Source: Thunnus maccoyii
Lineage: Eukaryota; Chordata; Actinopteri; Scombriformes; Scombridae
NCBI RefSeq assembly: GCF_910596095.1
Contig: NC_056548.1
Coordinates: 11,867,151-11,931,150 of the forward strand
Direction of reading: 5' to 3'
Length of the DNA: 64,000 nt
Shown here: piece after piece, positions 47,570 to 60,012 of the stretch
Layout of the letters: the number at the start of each line of letters is the position of its first letter
How positions within the stretch are numbered: position 1 is the first letter of the stretch
Notes under the pieces: generated by a model
Database searches by the model: none
What the model was told of the DNA's origin: nothing
Seen by the model: the letters and a program-made list of their open reading frames with translations, nothing else
Program-made: the position numbers and the translations under genes

Positions 47570-50500
47570 TCACTGCATCTTCCTATCCAGCATCTTACTC
47601 TTCTCATCCACATTGGTGGCCATGGACTTCCAGTATTGATGGCAGGCCAACTCCAGCAGCTCCAGGCCTCCAATCAGCTTCTGTTGGGCCATATACACTC
47701 CAACCATGACTAGGAAGTAGAGCCTGAATGGAGCCCACAGCCACAGACCCGTGAAGCACAGAGCAATAAAACTGCTCCAGTACAGAAGTGAGGCGGCTTT
47801 GATCAGAGCCACTCGCAGCTCTGATTTACAAGGTGGCACACGTGCAATACCGTCCCTGTCAAAGCCTCGGGGTTGGTCTGAGTAGAATTCCCGCAGACGA
47901 GCCTCCTTCTCCGCCCAGCGCTCTCGACACCAAGACTCCAGGTCAGAGGAAGAGGAGGGCAGTGATTCTACTGGATAGCGGCGGACATGGAAGTGAATCT
48001 CACGGGGGAAAAGCCCCAACATGAGATGGCGTTCTGTCTGAGGGATGTTCTTGGGGTATGCCACTGTAATGTCATGGACGGCATCCAGATTGTCTCCTAG
48101 AAAATGGGACACATTTTTAATCATCAAAAGTAGAATACTGGCTGATGTAAGAGTTGATAAAACCAAAACAAGACAGTAAATTAGACTCAAAAAGCATCAC
48201 TTTCAACAATGTAAAATAGTTTCAGTACTCTTAACAGACCCAACCTACTGTAAACTAGTTTCAGAAATGAAAACATGACACTGCAGGGAGGCGTAATGTT
48301 TTCTCTTTTCCACATCCACACTGGTTATTCTAACTGTGTTATGCATGCATCAAAACCCCAGCTCTTGACTCCATTACATATGTACATCTAATTATCCATG
48401 GGGCTTCATCCCTTCTCTGCCTTTAAAACTACCATGAACTCTACACAATCATCACTGAACTGCAGTGCCCGTACAACACACAGGAAGAGCTGAATGAAAT
48501 ATCAAGTGGACAGGATGACACCTGCCAGCACCTGCTCCTGTACAGCTCAGCTCTAACACAGTAAAAATAGAGCCGAGAGGGGCACGGTGGACATGGACAA
48601 AGAAAACATGCACAGCATGTCAGTCAGCGGTGCAGAGAGAGAGAGAAGAGAATTTGCTAAGTCTGATGACATCACACTGATTCACAACACCTGCTTGGAG
48701 AGTTCGTGCCATGCTCAGCATCCAGGACGCATGGGGGATGAGACAGCAGAGCCAGAGGTGGTATTAAGAACTTTGGAGGGCTGCCAGAATTAGCTCATAG
48801 GGAAACATTAGAATCTCAGGGGTGTTGTAATGGCTGGCAGTGGGATGAAGCATAGGTCTGAGACTTTGAAGAATAACAGGTATGATCCCTCTCATGCAAA
48901 CAGCGTCAGTGGAATAACTACAGTCATCATGGTAGCGTGCCATTTTCCCTTGGTTTTGCTGATATAATATTTCCATGGGGACAGGCTCTGCGGCCAAAAA
49001 ACACATATTATAATCAAAAATGAATTAAGAAATAGCCATGTCAGTACAACACTTATTACAAGTGGACCATTGTCATGTTTAATGAGATTTCATGATTTCA
49101 CACACTGCTGCTGTGGATCACACCTCACCTTTTCGTAGTCTGTCCACAATGAAGGTGAATCCGGTTGAGCGAGGGTGCAGCACATACTCGAATTTCGGTA
49201 AGTTGTTCTGGGCGGCAAACACATCACTCTTTGCTCTTGTGTTTTCTGCAGGAGACACAGATACAGAATAACTCTGACAGCTCCAATCACAATCATCATC
49301 GATAGATGTTTGTATTAACTAGGGCTGACCCCGACCAAAGATTTTCCTGGTTGACTAGTAGTTGTTAGGTCAAGCCATTAATGGACTAGTCATCACATGT
49401 TTATGATATTGATTTAATAATTTAAATATTTATTTTTTGGGGCATCAGAAAATATTTTTTGTTTTTCTACATTACAGAGAAATACAATACCGTAATAATG
49501 AGCCTTTACAATATAAATTTAACAAGAACGCGCACAAAGCAAGCCACCTGTTAACGACAATGCTAACGGAAAAAGCTGTAAAGTTAATGATTCTTAATGT
49601 GGCAGAACAACCAGCGAGGAGACTGATTTACCTTATTCAGTCCCATGGGTCAGTAAGTTCTGTTAAATCCTCCTGTCACTCATTTTAGGTGGTTTCCCAG
49701 CTGTTATTACAGCAGGCCGGTTAACTGACTGAGTGACTTGGCCGGTTGTCGCCATATACAAGTTTTTGACCTAATTTTGACAAGGTGCAGCTCCCGAACA
49801 GAGGTTGAGGTTTTTTTTTTTCTTCCTGCGACTAACCAATCAATGAAAACTTGGTTGACTAAGACTCTTCTCATCGACTAACGTTTGGTTGACTAAGGCT
49901 GCAACTAACAATTATTTTCACTATCAATTAATCTGTCCATTATTTTCTCGATTAATCAATTAGTTGTTTGATCTATTAAATGTCAGAAAATGGTGAAAAG
50001 TTATGATTATGGTTTCCGAAAGCCCAAGCTGACGTCTTCAAAGGTCTTGTTTTGTTCACAACCAAAAGTTTATTGTCATAGAAGACTAAAGGAACCAGAA
50101 AATATTCACATTTGAGAAGCTGGAATAAGAAAGAGAGAGGCTCAAAACAATTAATCAATTATGAAAATGGTTGCCAATTAATTTAATAGTTGGCAACTAA
50201 TTGATTTATCGTTCCAGCTCTAGTATAAGAAACCATGTTGTACATGCTACTTGTGGTAGAGGCTAACACTGGGAAGCATATACACTATGTGTACATAGGC
50301 TACTATACATATCTCACTGACTGTAGATTACTACTGCATACAGTAGATTAATACATTTTTCTATTTTATAATGAGAATACAATTAATATAGACATTAAAT
50401 CCTGTGTAAGATCATTTCTCAATTCAATTTCATTTAACTGGCCAGCAGTCTTATTTTTCTCTTTAGGCTAATATTACATATTGGACTTTGTATTTGACAG

Positions 50501-53052
50501 CTGCTTACCTACAGAGGAGCTTTACAATGACCCTGTCTTTACCCTTTCTAACAAAAGTAGAGCTTAGTGGACAAGAGCCATACAAAAATAGAAATATTAC
50601 TCTTCCATTATAAGAACATCAGTAACAATAATAGTCATGCTGGTTATGGGAAGTGAGTACATTCATGAAATACATCTACCAGTGACAAAGGCTTACACAT
50701 TCGTAAAAAGCAGAGTGGGACATAAACACAGGAAAGATGACTGTTTATTAACCTAACATTCTTCAGGAACTTGTTGCAGGAACATGTAAACTATATCATG
50801 ACTCATTAGTCATATTATGTAACAAGTGGCTCTTTCGAGCTGACTTGTAGGACACAGGACTATGGACAGCCTTCTTTTGATCAGGATATCTTACCTCACT
50901 GGGACAAAGCTCTGACTTATGATTCTTATACAATCTTTCATTCAACTTATACAAGCTCTACAAGCTTAAAAAGGGATCATGGTAATTTTTAGAGAGGCTT
51001 AAGTGCACCCTAAACCCGATCCTGTATATTAAGGTCTGTATGTATGTTTCTGGGATATCTATTAGAGTAAAGAACAGGACAACTTCCACATAAGACATCC
51101 AAACATACTGTATAACATCCCCTTGTTTCTTACGTCAAATTAAGCCTTGAGCTTTAAGAGGCTTAAATGCAGACATGCGTACATACAGACACACACATAC
51201 ACACACACACAGGTGCACACACAACACCAAAAGTGAGACAATCTTTAAAGCCCTGAAGCTGCTGGCCAATTGTGATGTAACTCAACTGGACCCCTCATGA
51301 CATCATGATATGTAAAGAGAAGTTAAGCTTCCCCTAGTAAAGCTAATCGGGACTTTGATTGGCTTAATTGTGATCTGACAGGGCTTTAGACACCGGTGTC
51401 ACTTGTTGCTTGGACTGAAAGATCAGAGCATTCTTGCAGAAATGACTGTGTGGAGTGTGTGTCAAGGGATTTGGCTATGCCTTATCACTTTGAAATTGTG
51501 TTTGCATAACAGTGTCAGTGCAAAGGCGCAAGACAGGTGTAGGGCCACACTCAGCTCTGGAAACTGAAATGTGGGCAAACTGTCACAAGAATGGATGAAG
51601 TGTTTGCATTCTTCACTTCTCACCAGTGAGATCTGTGCCTTCGGGGAACAATAGCAGCTGCAGAGGCTCTCTGATGTCACAGAAGTAGTCCAGCATGTTT
51701 TCCAAGTGTTTCTTGTCCTCCTCCCAACGACGCTGAATGAAGACAAAGCAGGCCACCTGCATCGCCCAGCCTGGGAAGTACATGCAAAGTATTTACTTGT
51801 AACTGATTACTTCTTGTGCTCAACTGATTCTCTAACACTTTTCTCAGGAAAAGGAATTTTTAAGAAGTAAGATTTGGCCTTTGCCAGCAGAGTACCTATG
51901 CTCTGTAACCATCTACCTGTGAAATCAGGCTTGTCAAAACACCAGCTCCTTGCGGGAAAAATATGCTCATTTAAATAAACTACGTCTTGCATTTTCATAC
52001 CATTCCACTGTTCTGAATTTGCAATATACTGTTCCTCTTTTATATTTAGATTCAGCTGTCTCCATTTGAATGATTTTACCTGTTCCTCTACCAAATATAA
52101 ACTGCTTTGCACCAATGTTTTTCAAGAAGTCCTATCCAAAGCATGTATTACAGTATGCAAAGGGTTGCAAGTCTGTGTTTTTGCGTTTATGAAAGGGCAG
52201 GGCATCTACTGTATACCCACCAAAGCCAGGCACAGCCTTGAGGGCGGCCTTGAGGCAGATCTTCTCCAGACGAAGGTAGCTGTACCTGAGCAGACAACAC
52301 CAGAGGAACATCCAGTCTAGACGGGTACGGTGGTTCATGATGATCACACTGCGCTCCCCCGGGATGAAGCCATCACCTGTTATTACCACCTTCACCCCAA
52401 ATACCAGCTCCAGCAACGACTATGGAGGGAAGAGTAGCAGGGATGGAGGAAGGATGGAAGAGAAAGCACAAGAGATGGGAGGTAAGGGTGGGAAAGGTGG
52501 ATGATCAAGGGGAGACGAGAAGGATAATAAAAAAGGACGTAGAGGGAGAGAGAGGAATGGCCGGGAAGAGGAAATAAGGGAAAATGAATTCAAGATAGAG
52601 ACAGAGTGAGAAGCATAAACAAATAAATTATGCCATCAAAATATGTGGTCACTGTAAACAAGATTTGCATAACTAGTCTCAAGGGCAATCTGAATAAATG
52701 AAGTGTACTCCTGACAGAAGTGTAGTGTACTACTTCTGACAAAAATAAAAAATCTGATTAAATAGGGAGGCATAAATAAGGATGAGATGACGCAGAGCAT
52801 CGTGACTGTGTTTAAAACAGGTAACTCAAGATCATCTAGCACACACGGAAGTAGGCTAAGTAAAGGCTATGTTGGTGTACACACCACAGGCAGGGTGAGC
52901 CAGGTAGCGACGATGCGATCAGTGATCCAGCGGTACCAGGCGGGAGACAGCAGCATAAGGGGCAAAAATGGACCCAGCATGAAGACACTTCCGAAGAAAC
53001 TGCCCAAAAACAGGGTCACCACAAAGTACAGGCCCCGCACCGACACAGCCAT
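47570..53052 (-). CDS. lclat1: Lysocardiolipin acyltransferase 1 (AGPAT family)
   Basis: Coding exons 53052-52885, 52419-52221, 51770-51624, 49245-49129 and 48096-47570 total 1158 nt, 385 residues, close to the 376-residue human form. The enzyme transfers acyl groups from acyl-CoA to lysocardiolipin and other lysophospholipids, in the ER and mitochondria-associated membrane. Residues about 8-45 form an N-terminal membrane segment (LYFVVTLFLGSFFGSVF). The catalytic block NHRTRLD (HX4D, His86 and Asp91) and the substrate block FPEGT (164-168) are intact. Two hydrophobic segments lie at about 306-345. The C-terminus is RKMQ; basic residues at -3 and -4 parallel the human KKXX-type ER signal. The acceptor sits directly before the ATG, so all of the leader is on upstream exons. 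Confidence 0.96.
48097..49128 (-). other. lclat1: lclat1 last intron, with a possible alternative terminal exon
   Basis: The 1.0-kb intron before the main last exon contains, at 48987-48764, an acceptor (gccgcag) followed by 73 codons open in the correct phase and then a stop. It has no known domain and may be chance. Confidence 0.4.
49320..49893. mobile_element. MITE in a lclat1 intron, left of a pair
   Basis: The left end reads agggctgaccccgaccaaag followed by gttgactagtag. The right part has gcgactaaccaatcaatg and cgactaacgtttggttgact, in inverted relation to the left words. It resembles fish hAT-like elements beginning AGGGCTG. No transposase. Confidence 0.65.
49894..50223. mobile_element. 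MITE in a lclat1 intron, right of a pair; best-preserved copy of its family
   Basis: The left end reads ggctgcaactaacaattatt and the reverse complement of the right end reads agctggaacgataaatcaat. Inside are the family landmarks aaatgtcagaaaatggtgaa, gaaagcccaagctgacgtct and gaaccagaaaatattcacat. About 330 bases, no ORF. Fragments of this family occur at 2.1, 3.8 and 5.3 kb. Confidence 0.85.
52436..52600. repeat. Purine-rich tract in a lclat1 intron
   Basis: About 160 bases rich in A and G on the plus strand (gaggaaggatggaagagaaa and onward), starting about 15 bases upstream of exon 52419-52221, so it is the pyrimidine-rich tract before that exon in the lclat1 sense. Confidence 0.7.
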
Positions 53053-53624
53053 CTGTGGAGAGATGAACAGACAAGATTAGCTTGAAAACAAGTCAAAGCT
53101 AAATAAATAAAAAATAGTCTTAAGCAGTCCAGGTATGAGTTGTTGCATGTTGTTGCAAGATAGGGGATAAGAATTATGACATTTATGGAATTTATGCTTT
53201 ACTTGGATTTACGATATGGAACGGAACTAAAGAGGAGGAACTTCGTAACATGAAACAAAAGAGATTATCGACGCTCTCATCAATAGCAAAGCCAGCTGTT
53301 CTGTTGTTCTTCCTACATATTTTCCCACAAACAGTGGAAAATCCATGGCAGACATTCCTACTGTGGAATGTAAATAGGGGAACCTTTCTGACTGTGGGTA
53401 ACAAATTGTGGGTGCATGGTCACTAAATCAAGTATGACTGTAGCTTCAAAATAATTCACTGGATGTACAGCCTGTACAGCATAAGCTTTGGCCCACATTT
53501 TTGATAGTCTTAACATAAAAAAACTGTGGTGAAATATCACACCAAAGTCAACCCTGTGCTTTCAGTTGATAAATGTAAGTGTATTAGAAATTTCAACAAT
53601 GGCTGCCTTGTCATTTTATTAGAT

Positions 53625-53775
53625 TATCTTTTCACCATTTTTAACAGCAGACAGTCAGGACAGACAAGAAACACGAGTTGAGAGAGAGCATGTAAGGTCC
53701 CTGACCAGAATCGAACCAGAGATGGTGCAATGTGGTCTGTGCTGTAATCACTGGGCTAACAAGATGCTCCTGCCC
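53625..53775 (-). mobile_element. tRNA-derived SINE relic
   Basis: On the minus strand the order is a degraded A-box region (ttagcccagtgattacagc), about 30 bases, a B-box-like ggttcgattctggtc, then gggacc and a body with ctctctctcaactcgt. This is the layout of a common fish tRNA-headed SINE (B box, GGGACC, CT-rich body). The head cannot fold as a tRNA gene. Confidence 0.65.
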
Positions 53776-56295
53776 TGTTATTTTCACTCAACATGACGAC
53801 AACATGACATACTATCAACAGACAATCGATTGTAAACAACTTTGATAGTCAATTCATCGTTTAAGTCAATTTATCAAGGAAAACAGAAAAAACATTCACT
53901 GTTTCCTGCTTCTCAAAATGTGAGGATTTGCTGTTTTTCTGTTTTATATAATTGTGAACTGAGTGTCTATTTGGGTTTAGGACTGCTAGTCGGACAAAAT
54001 AAGACATTTCGAGATATTGATAAATATCATTCACACCGATGTAAACATGACATGTCAACTTAAAATATAAAATAAAGTTAAAAATGAAATTAAAAAGCAT
54101 ACATACAAACCGCATACACACCATGATTCTAGATGAACATGAGCAGAAACAATTGAAGTGGACTGAATACTGTTTGTAACAGTAGCTGCAACATTGCAGA
54201 AATACCGCATGGTCTAAAGGAAATGAATTGAGCCTGTAATCCTTCTGAAATTCAAAACCAAGTAACAGGACCTTCAATTGTCCATGACATATCTGATAAG
54301 TTTAAAGGGGCTCATCTGGACATGCCAATGGGGATTGCTTGTCATTTTTAATGACATCACTGGTGACCACTTCAGCTTCAAATGGTAACATTACACTTGT
54401 GCAACATGTCCCTCCTGAAAATCTCTACATAACTGTGGTACACCCAACACAGATGTTTTCACTTATTTTGCCTGATTAGACCTCTCCTCAGGACTATGTG
54501 CTTGATTGACATCTTCCTCACTCTCCTGTTCGTTTTGTTGCACCTTATAAGTACATGACCCCATGCGATTCCCAGTATGGCTCCACCCAACCTGAGAAAA
54601 AGGTCTAATTAGCCAGAATAATTTAAAACACCTGTGCAGGAACAAATATCCACTGAGCAAAATAAACTTCAGTGCCCAACAGATCTATTTCAACAGATCT
54701 AGTGTCATGCGCTCAAATCAAAGCACAGGGGAAGAATAACACACACATCTCTTTCAAGAGCAATAAAGTCAAACCGCCCTTGAATATGGCACTTAAATGT
54801 AATGCTTTGATGTGCCCCACTTTTGAATGCTTTGTGATGACGCGCTATGTAAATTAGACAATTTGATAGTAAAATTTTGACAGTAAAAACTGTCTACTGT
54901 AAGTCACATCAGAACTATTTGAATAAAAAGCAGGACACTGCTAATAAACGACATGTATGTCCAGAAAATGCAATGCTTGACAAACAGTTACATTCCCTTA
55001 TGTTTAATAAGCACTAGAGCCAGTCAATTAACTGGCAAGTCCCCTGACATTAAGGTTAAAAGGGGGAATACAGTGAGTCTTGATTTGATTAGGCCATGGC
55101 CCTGCTGACGCAGCGAGTCTGAGCTGATGCTACAGGGAGCTATTTCAACCAGCAGGTGTTTTCTTCTCTTACATCGACTGTGGTTCACACCTTTCCACCT
55201 CAATTACTGTTATGATTGCAGAAGCCTTCAGTTCAGACTACATGCCCCCAACGTTCCCATCATCTTGCCCTTGTTGATACCATCTGCAGCACCATGACGC
55301 AGCAAGTTTAACGGCGGCAACCAAAGTGGTTGAAGGTGCATTTAAAAATTGCACGTGTGTTTGTGTGCATGATTATGCTGGCAATAAGGGTTTAAGGGTT
55401 ACTGGTTTTAACAACGGAAAATGTGAGGCATGACAGAGGTGAGAAACAGGCTTGCTCAGCACAATTGCCGCAATTAGGCTGTGTCCCCATGCACACACTA
55501 AACACACACCCTTGGGTGGCTGCTTGAACAATCAGACAAGCCTATTCATACAGCAAAAAAAGGCACAACACACCTGGAGCCAGAGATGTGAGAAGTGAAT
55601 GGAATTATGAACATTAAAGTGTTAAATAAACATGTTTTTCTTCCGACTGGCGTGGACACCAGGGACGCAACACTATTTATATAACGCATCCACGGAAACC
55701 CTTTTGTTTTTATACCCCGAGGCTAGTACCACACTTTGATATAGTCCCGTCCATTTGGGTTGGTTTAACATTTATTTGATCACCATAGTAATGATCCTGA
55801 AAGCACTTCCCCAAACACAACACCACATGCACTGAACAGCATACTCCTCATAGTCCAAGTCTGAATTCTCTGGCAATCATTTTGCATTCCTTGCTTTAAG
55901 CCAAGACCAGACATCCCTGCAGAGCAAAGCAGTAAAGAGGTCAAGCATGTCTAGGCTTAACAATGAGCTTAAGTGATGTGTGTATTGTGTGCCTTTATGC
56001 GAGTGTGTGTAAAAGACAGGGAATAGATAATGCTGTAAAATAAATTGCAAATAGATTTAAGTGCAGGTCTATTTTATGTTTTAGGGGCACTCGGAGAGAA
56101 CAAACCTGCACTGAACAACTCTCTAACTTGCTGTTACACCCAAAAACATTGTTCCTATCACTATTTTTAAAAGCTGAATTAAAATTTAATTTTGTATACT
56201 TGGATGCAAAGTCTGGGAATCAAGTCAATATTTACCAAATTTCACAGAAATCCTTACATAAACTTTGGGATATCTTTTTGGAAAGAGAGAAAAAG

Positions 56296-56338
<43 letters not shown>

Positions 56339-56340
56339 GA
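56296..56340. repeat. (GAAA)n microsatellite
   Basis: Tandem gaaa, about ten units, in lclat1 intron 1. Confidence 0.92.
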
Positions 56341-57032
56341 GAAGGAGAAAAAAATAAACATAAACATTAGATGTTGAGTTTCCCAGTCGCAATTACAACT
56401 TGGAGGTTGACATGAATGCTATTTACAAGTCGGAAACTGGTAACGCCGATATGACATTAGGCCAAGAGCAACAAGGCTCTTTCATTGTACGAGTGGAGCA
56501 GGCAACATAACAAAAGGAGGATTTAAACACAATAACACTGTTTGGGACACATCCCTTTTGCAATTGTACACCTAGAGGATATTGTGAGCTGGAAAAGCTC
56601 AACTACCTCTGTGGATAAATTGGATACAATATAAAAGGACTTAACAAGGAGAGCTGATGATGTTGGGAAGATGTAGTGAAAAATATGGTTCTTTGAAAAA
56701 CTTTTCCCTGACAATGTCTAAACACTTTCAAACAGACCCAACTGCAGGTGATGGGAGTAAGATACATTGTGCATGCATACTAACTGCATACAGGAGGAAA
56801 CAAATGAAATGCAGCTTCTGCCACCGAAACCTCTGACAATAATCCCTGTGTAAGCAAGACCTGGCATCAGATCATGAAATTGTGATAACTTCAAATTTAT
56901 TTTTGATAATATCTTAGTGTATGTGAGTCTGTGTTTGAAGTGATGGGTTAATTAACAGCTAGCAGGCAGTTGTCCCTGAAGCCTTATAGATAAGAGATAA
57001 GTTTATGAGCGAGGTGCATGCCAATGGCTGCT

Positions 57033-57235
57033 TAAAGGTGCAGTGTACAAAATTTAGTGGCATCTAGCAGAACAGACATGGCAGAAATGGAATATAATAT
57101 CCACAAGTATGTTTTAAATAGCGTATCATCACCTGAAAATAAGGTGTGTTGTGTTTTTGATACCTTAGAATGAGCCTTTTTATATCTACATAGGGAGCAG
57201 GTCCTCTTCCACCTTCCTCTTCTTCTAGTTTCTCT
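57033..57235. mobile_element. Partial copy of the 4.0-5.0 kb MITE family
   Basis: It begins ttaaaggtgcagtgtacaaa, then atttagtggcatctagcag, matching the terminal repeat at 5.0 kb. Farther in it has gagcctttttatatctacat and gggagcaggtcctcttcc, which match the inner part of the outer element without the nested insertion. The other terminus is missing. Confidence 0.7.
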
Positions 57236-57594
57236 GATTAAATTACAGCATTAACGTGGACTAAACCAGACCTTGCTGATGCAATCTAATCAAGACCAAT
57301 AAGTAGCTAATGTGCCATTATCTATCATACACACATTTTCCATTATTCTGGGGTGGGGCAAATAAAAAGGACTTTAACCAGAGAGCCACACGTTAGCCAA
57401 TGTTTAACCTGAAGTGGTTACAGAAATAGGCCTGAGGACAGGTGTCCTAAGTTCCATCTGTAAATAATCATCTCTTCTGTTAGTATGCTGATTGTGAATT
57501 ATTACTTAGTCTTACATGTAAATAAGACAATCAACAAAACTACAGAAAAACGGTGCTGTGAGGTGATGTGATGGATGAGAAGCTAATGTTTTTT

Positions 57595-57760
57595 CAAGAT
57601 TCAAGAGGTTTTATTGTCACATTCACAGCAACACAGCAGATGGCCACAGTGAAGGCAGAGAATTTTGGCTTCTTTAAGCTCTTGTTCCAATTAGAGTATA
57701 TATAATAAAATGAAAGAGAAATATAATAAAATGAGTTAGAAATATAATAAAATTAGATAA
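57595..57760. mobile_element. Interspersed-repeat tail
   Basis: tcaagaggttttattgtcac and acagcaacacagcagatgg are words recalled from a common teleost repeat, followed by a degenerate tandem stretch of aaatataataaaat. Family assignment is not certain. Confidence 0.4.
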
Positions 57761-58318
57761 ATATACAAATATACGAGTCAAGATCACCATAGGGTGCCTT
57801 TCAATCCTCACAATACTCACACATTTTTGTCTTAATTTCCCATTCCCTCTCTGTCTTATAAATAGTTTACATTCACTATATTGTACATGATGCATAGGTG
57901 CGGTATTGCATGTTAGTTATGATAACTTTAACCAATGTTGTGTCAGTTAGTGCTCTTCAGTGGCTGGATTAACGTTATACCAAACATGACCAGCTGGTAG
58001 CAAATGACACATTAACTGCCGTGGTCATCAATAATACCGTTAATTAACGCTAATTGGTGACGTTATCACTTTACACCCACTTGCGCAATCTATAATCTAA
58101 TTAAGTTTAAATTTAGGATAACCTCAACTTGGGGGAAAAAAATGCCGACAAGGCTACGTTACCTGCAGTAGAATGCTAAATGCTAACTTAGCAACGGAAG
58201 TTTGACCAAACAGACGCTTGCTCATGTTAACTGACGTTATGCTGCTAAGCCAGTTAATGCACAAACTACTGTCAAAAGCGCTACTACATACTGTCAGATG
58301 GCAACATACGGTACCCAC

Positions 58319-58680
58319 CTTTCGTGTTTTCCTCCAGAATCAAAGTTTGCCACTGAGGTGAGCTCACTAGCTAGCTCCAAGAAGTCCAACCACTTGGTTG
58401 CGACATAGCAACTTAGCAAGCCAGCTAGCAGCTCGCTAACGTTAGCAAAGCTTAGCAACAACTGCGTTACCAGTCCTTAAAGCTAACGCCTGTCGAAACT
58501 GTCCCGCACGCAACTTATTTTTCGCAAGATAATAGCTGAGCAAACACGGACCCACGTCAACTTCGTCTTCTGTGGTTGCCTCACTATGTCTGCAGCAAGA
58601 GTGTAGCCGCCTTACCGTTCTGCTAACACGACCTCTCAACTTGTCACCTCTCACCTGTCCTTGCACCCAGACATCAACAG
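58319..58680 (-). other. lclat1: lclat1 5' untranslated exon and promoter region (start approximate)
   Basis: A donor (cgaaag then gtgggt) at 58319/58318 on the minus strand ends a non-coding exon. The DNA above it is richer in CG with gctaac/gttagc words, as at the ppp1cb promoter. Use as the lclat1 leader is inferred from position and strand. A 74-codon open frame here is not supported as protein. Confidence 0.45.
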
Positions 58681-59954
58681 GCGGTGCTGTTCGTGCAAGC
58701 TACAGTCATTGAGTAGGTGACAGTGAACCGCAGACACACCATGTGGACCAACTGTGTGCCCTCATAATGGATGCATTGAATACTTCACATGTTGATAGTG
58801 ACTATGGTTGGCACATTTGTTATATTTTAATCTGTAGTCTGTCTTTGCGGGAGGTGCGAAGGGATAGAGTTGGGCAATAGGAAAGAAAAAATCATGCATG
58901 CACTGTTATTCCAATACACAACACTGCACCAACTGAGTTTTTAACCTCAAGGCATGATGAACAAAACATAAATTCCACAAGATAGAGTCAGTGATTTCCA
59001 CATAGTTAAAGACAGTAACATTAATAAGCTCAATTAACATCACAGCATCATTATTTAAAACAACATTGATGACCAGGTGAGGCTATACTGTATGTCTTTT
59101 ATTCAATTAACTAATCATTGATACATGATACTGAAAGGAAGTGCATATAGTCAGAATATCTGCACACATCAAGTCTTTGTAGGTGGACATGCAAAGGGAC
59201 AGTTGTAGATAATAGAAAAACGGGACTCTTGCATTCACTGCATTCAGTATTCACACCATACAAAGTGTCATTTTGTCCAAACAGGTGAGAACAAAAACAT
59301 TCATGAGTCCAGTCAATTCAATTAGCCACAACCCATAGAGGATGGAGAGCATTTTATTCAATTAACTATTCAAAACATCAATATTCTAATCATGTGCATG
59401 GGTTAATAATGTACAAGATGAATCTACAATATTATACTAAGGTGGAAGTACATTATTCTTGCCCCTGGTTGAATTGTGTCAAAGGTAAATATCCATCAGG
59501 CTTCGTTCTGTGTTAACCAACCCTACATAATGGCCTACTTATGGAAACATAACTTTTGAAATGACATAAATGTCACAAAATCCTGTTTGAAATCACTGCA
59601 TTGATCTGCAGCTGGATTAGTATGTCCATTTCTGTAACTACTTTTGTACTCACTATTCCCCTTTTCAGTATTTGAAGGTTTTACTCGTGTTTTACTCATG
59701 TCCCTGTGTTAATATTATGTCTGAACACATTCAAATCTCAAGCATGGTATTGACGATATACTTCTTGACTGAGTCCCCCAACATAGCCTTTTAAAGTAGT
59801 GTAAATCCTAGCATGTGTCATTTGTTTCTTTTACCCACAGTTATGCTGTTCTACTGTTACAAATTACCTCAGCATTCAGTGATGCGTGTGTGCGTAGATT
59901 GGTCAATGTGTCTGAGTGTATTCGAGCATGCACATGTACTCTCTTGTGTGTATG

Positions 59955-60012
59955 TATGTGCTTTTGTGTCTGTGTGTGTGTGTCTGTGTGTGTCTGTGTG
60001 TGTGTGTGTGGT
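59955..60012. repeat. (TG)n microsatellite with TC interruptions
   Basis: tgtgtctgtgtgtgtgtgtc pattern repeated; low complexity on both strands. Confidence 0.93.

Larger units (their letters stand above)
53053..58318 (-). other. lclat1: lclat1 intron 1 (5.3 kb, in the leader)
   Basis: Runs from the donor of the untranslated exon (58318) to the acceptor immediately before the ATG. It contains a tRNA-derived SINE relic (53.6-53.8 kb), a (GAAA)n tract (56.3 kb), a MITE end (57.0-57.2 kb) and another repeat tail near 57.6 kb. No coding exon found. Confidence 0.6.

Noticed and set aside
53690-53770. tRNA gene suggested by the B-box-like sequence
   Set aside because: No acceptor stem pairing or proper cloverleaf; the GGGACC and CT-rich body after the B box fit a SINE head.
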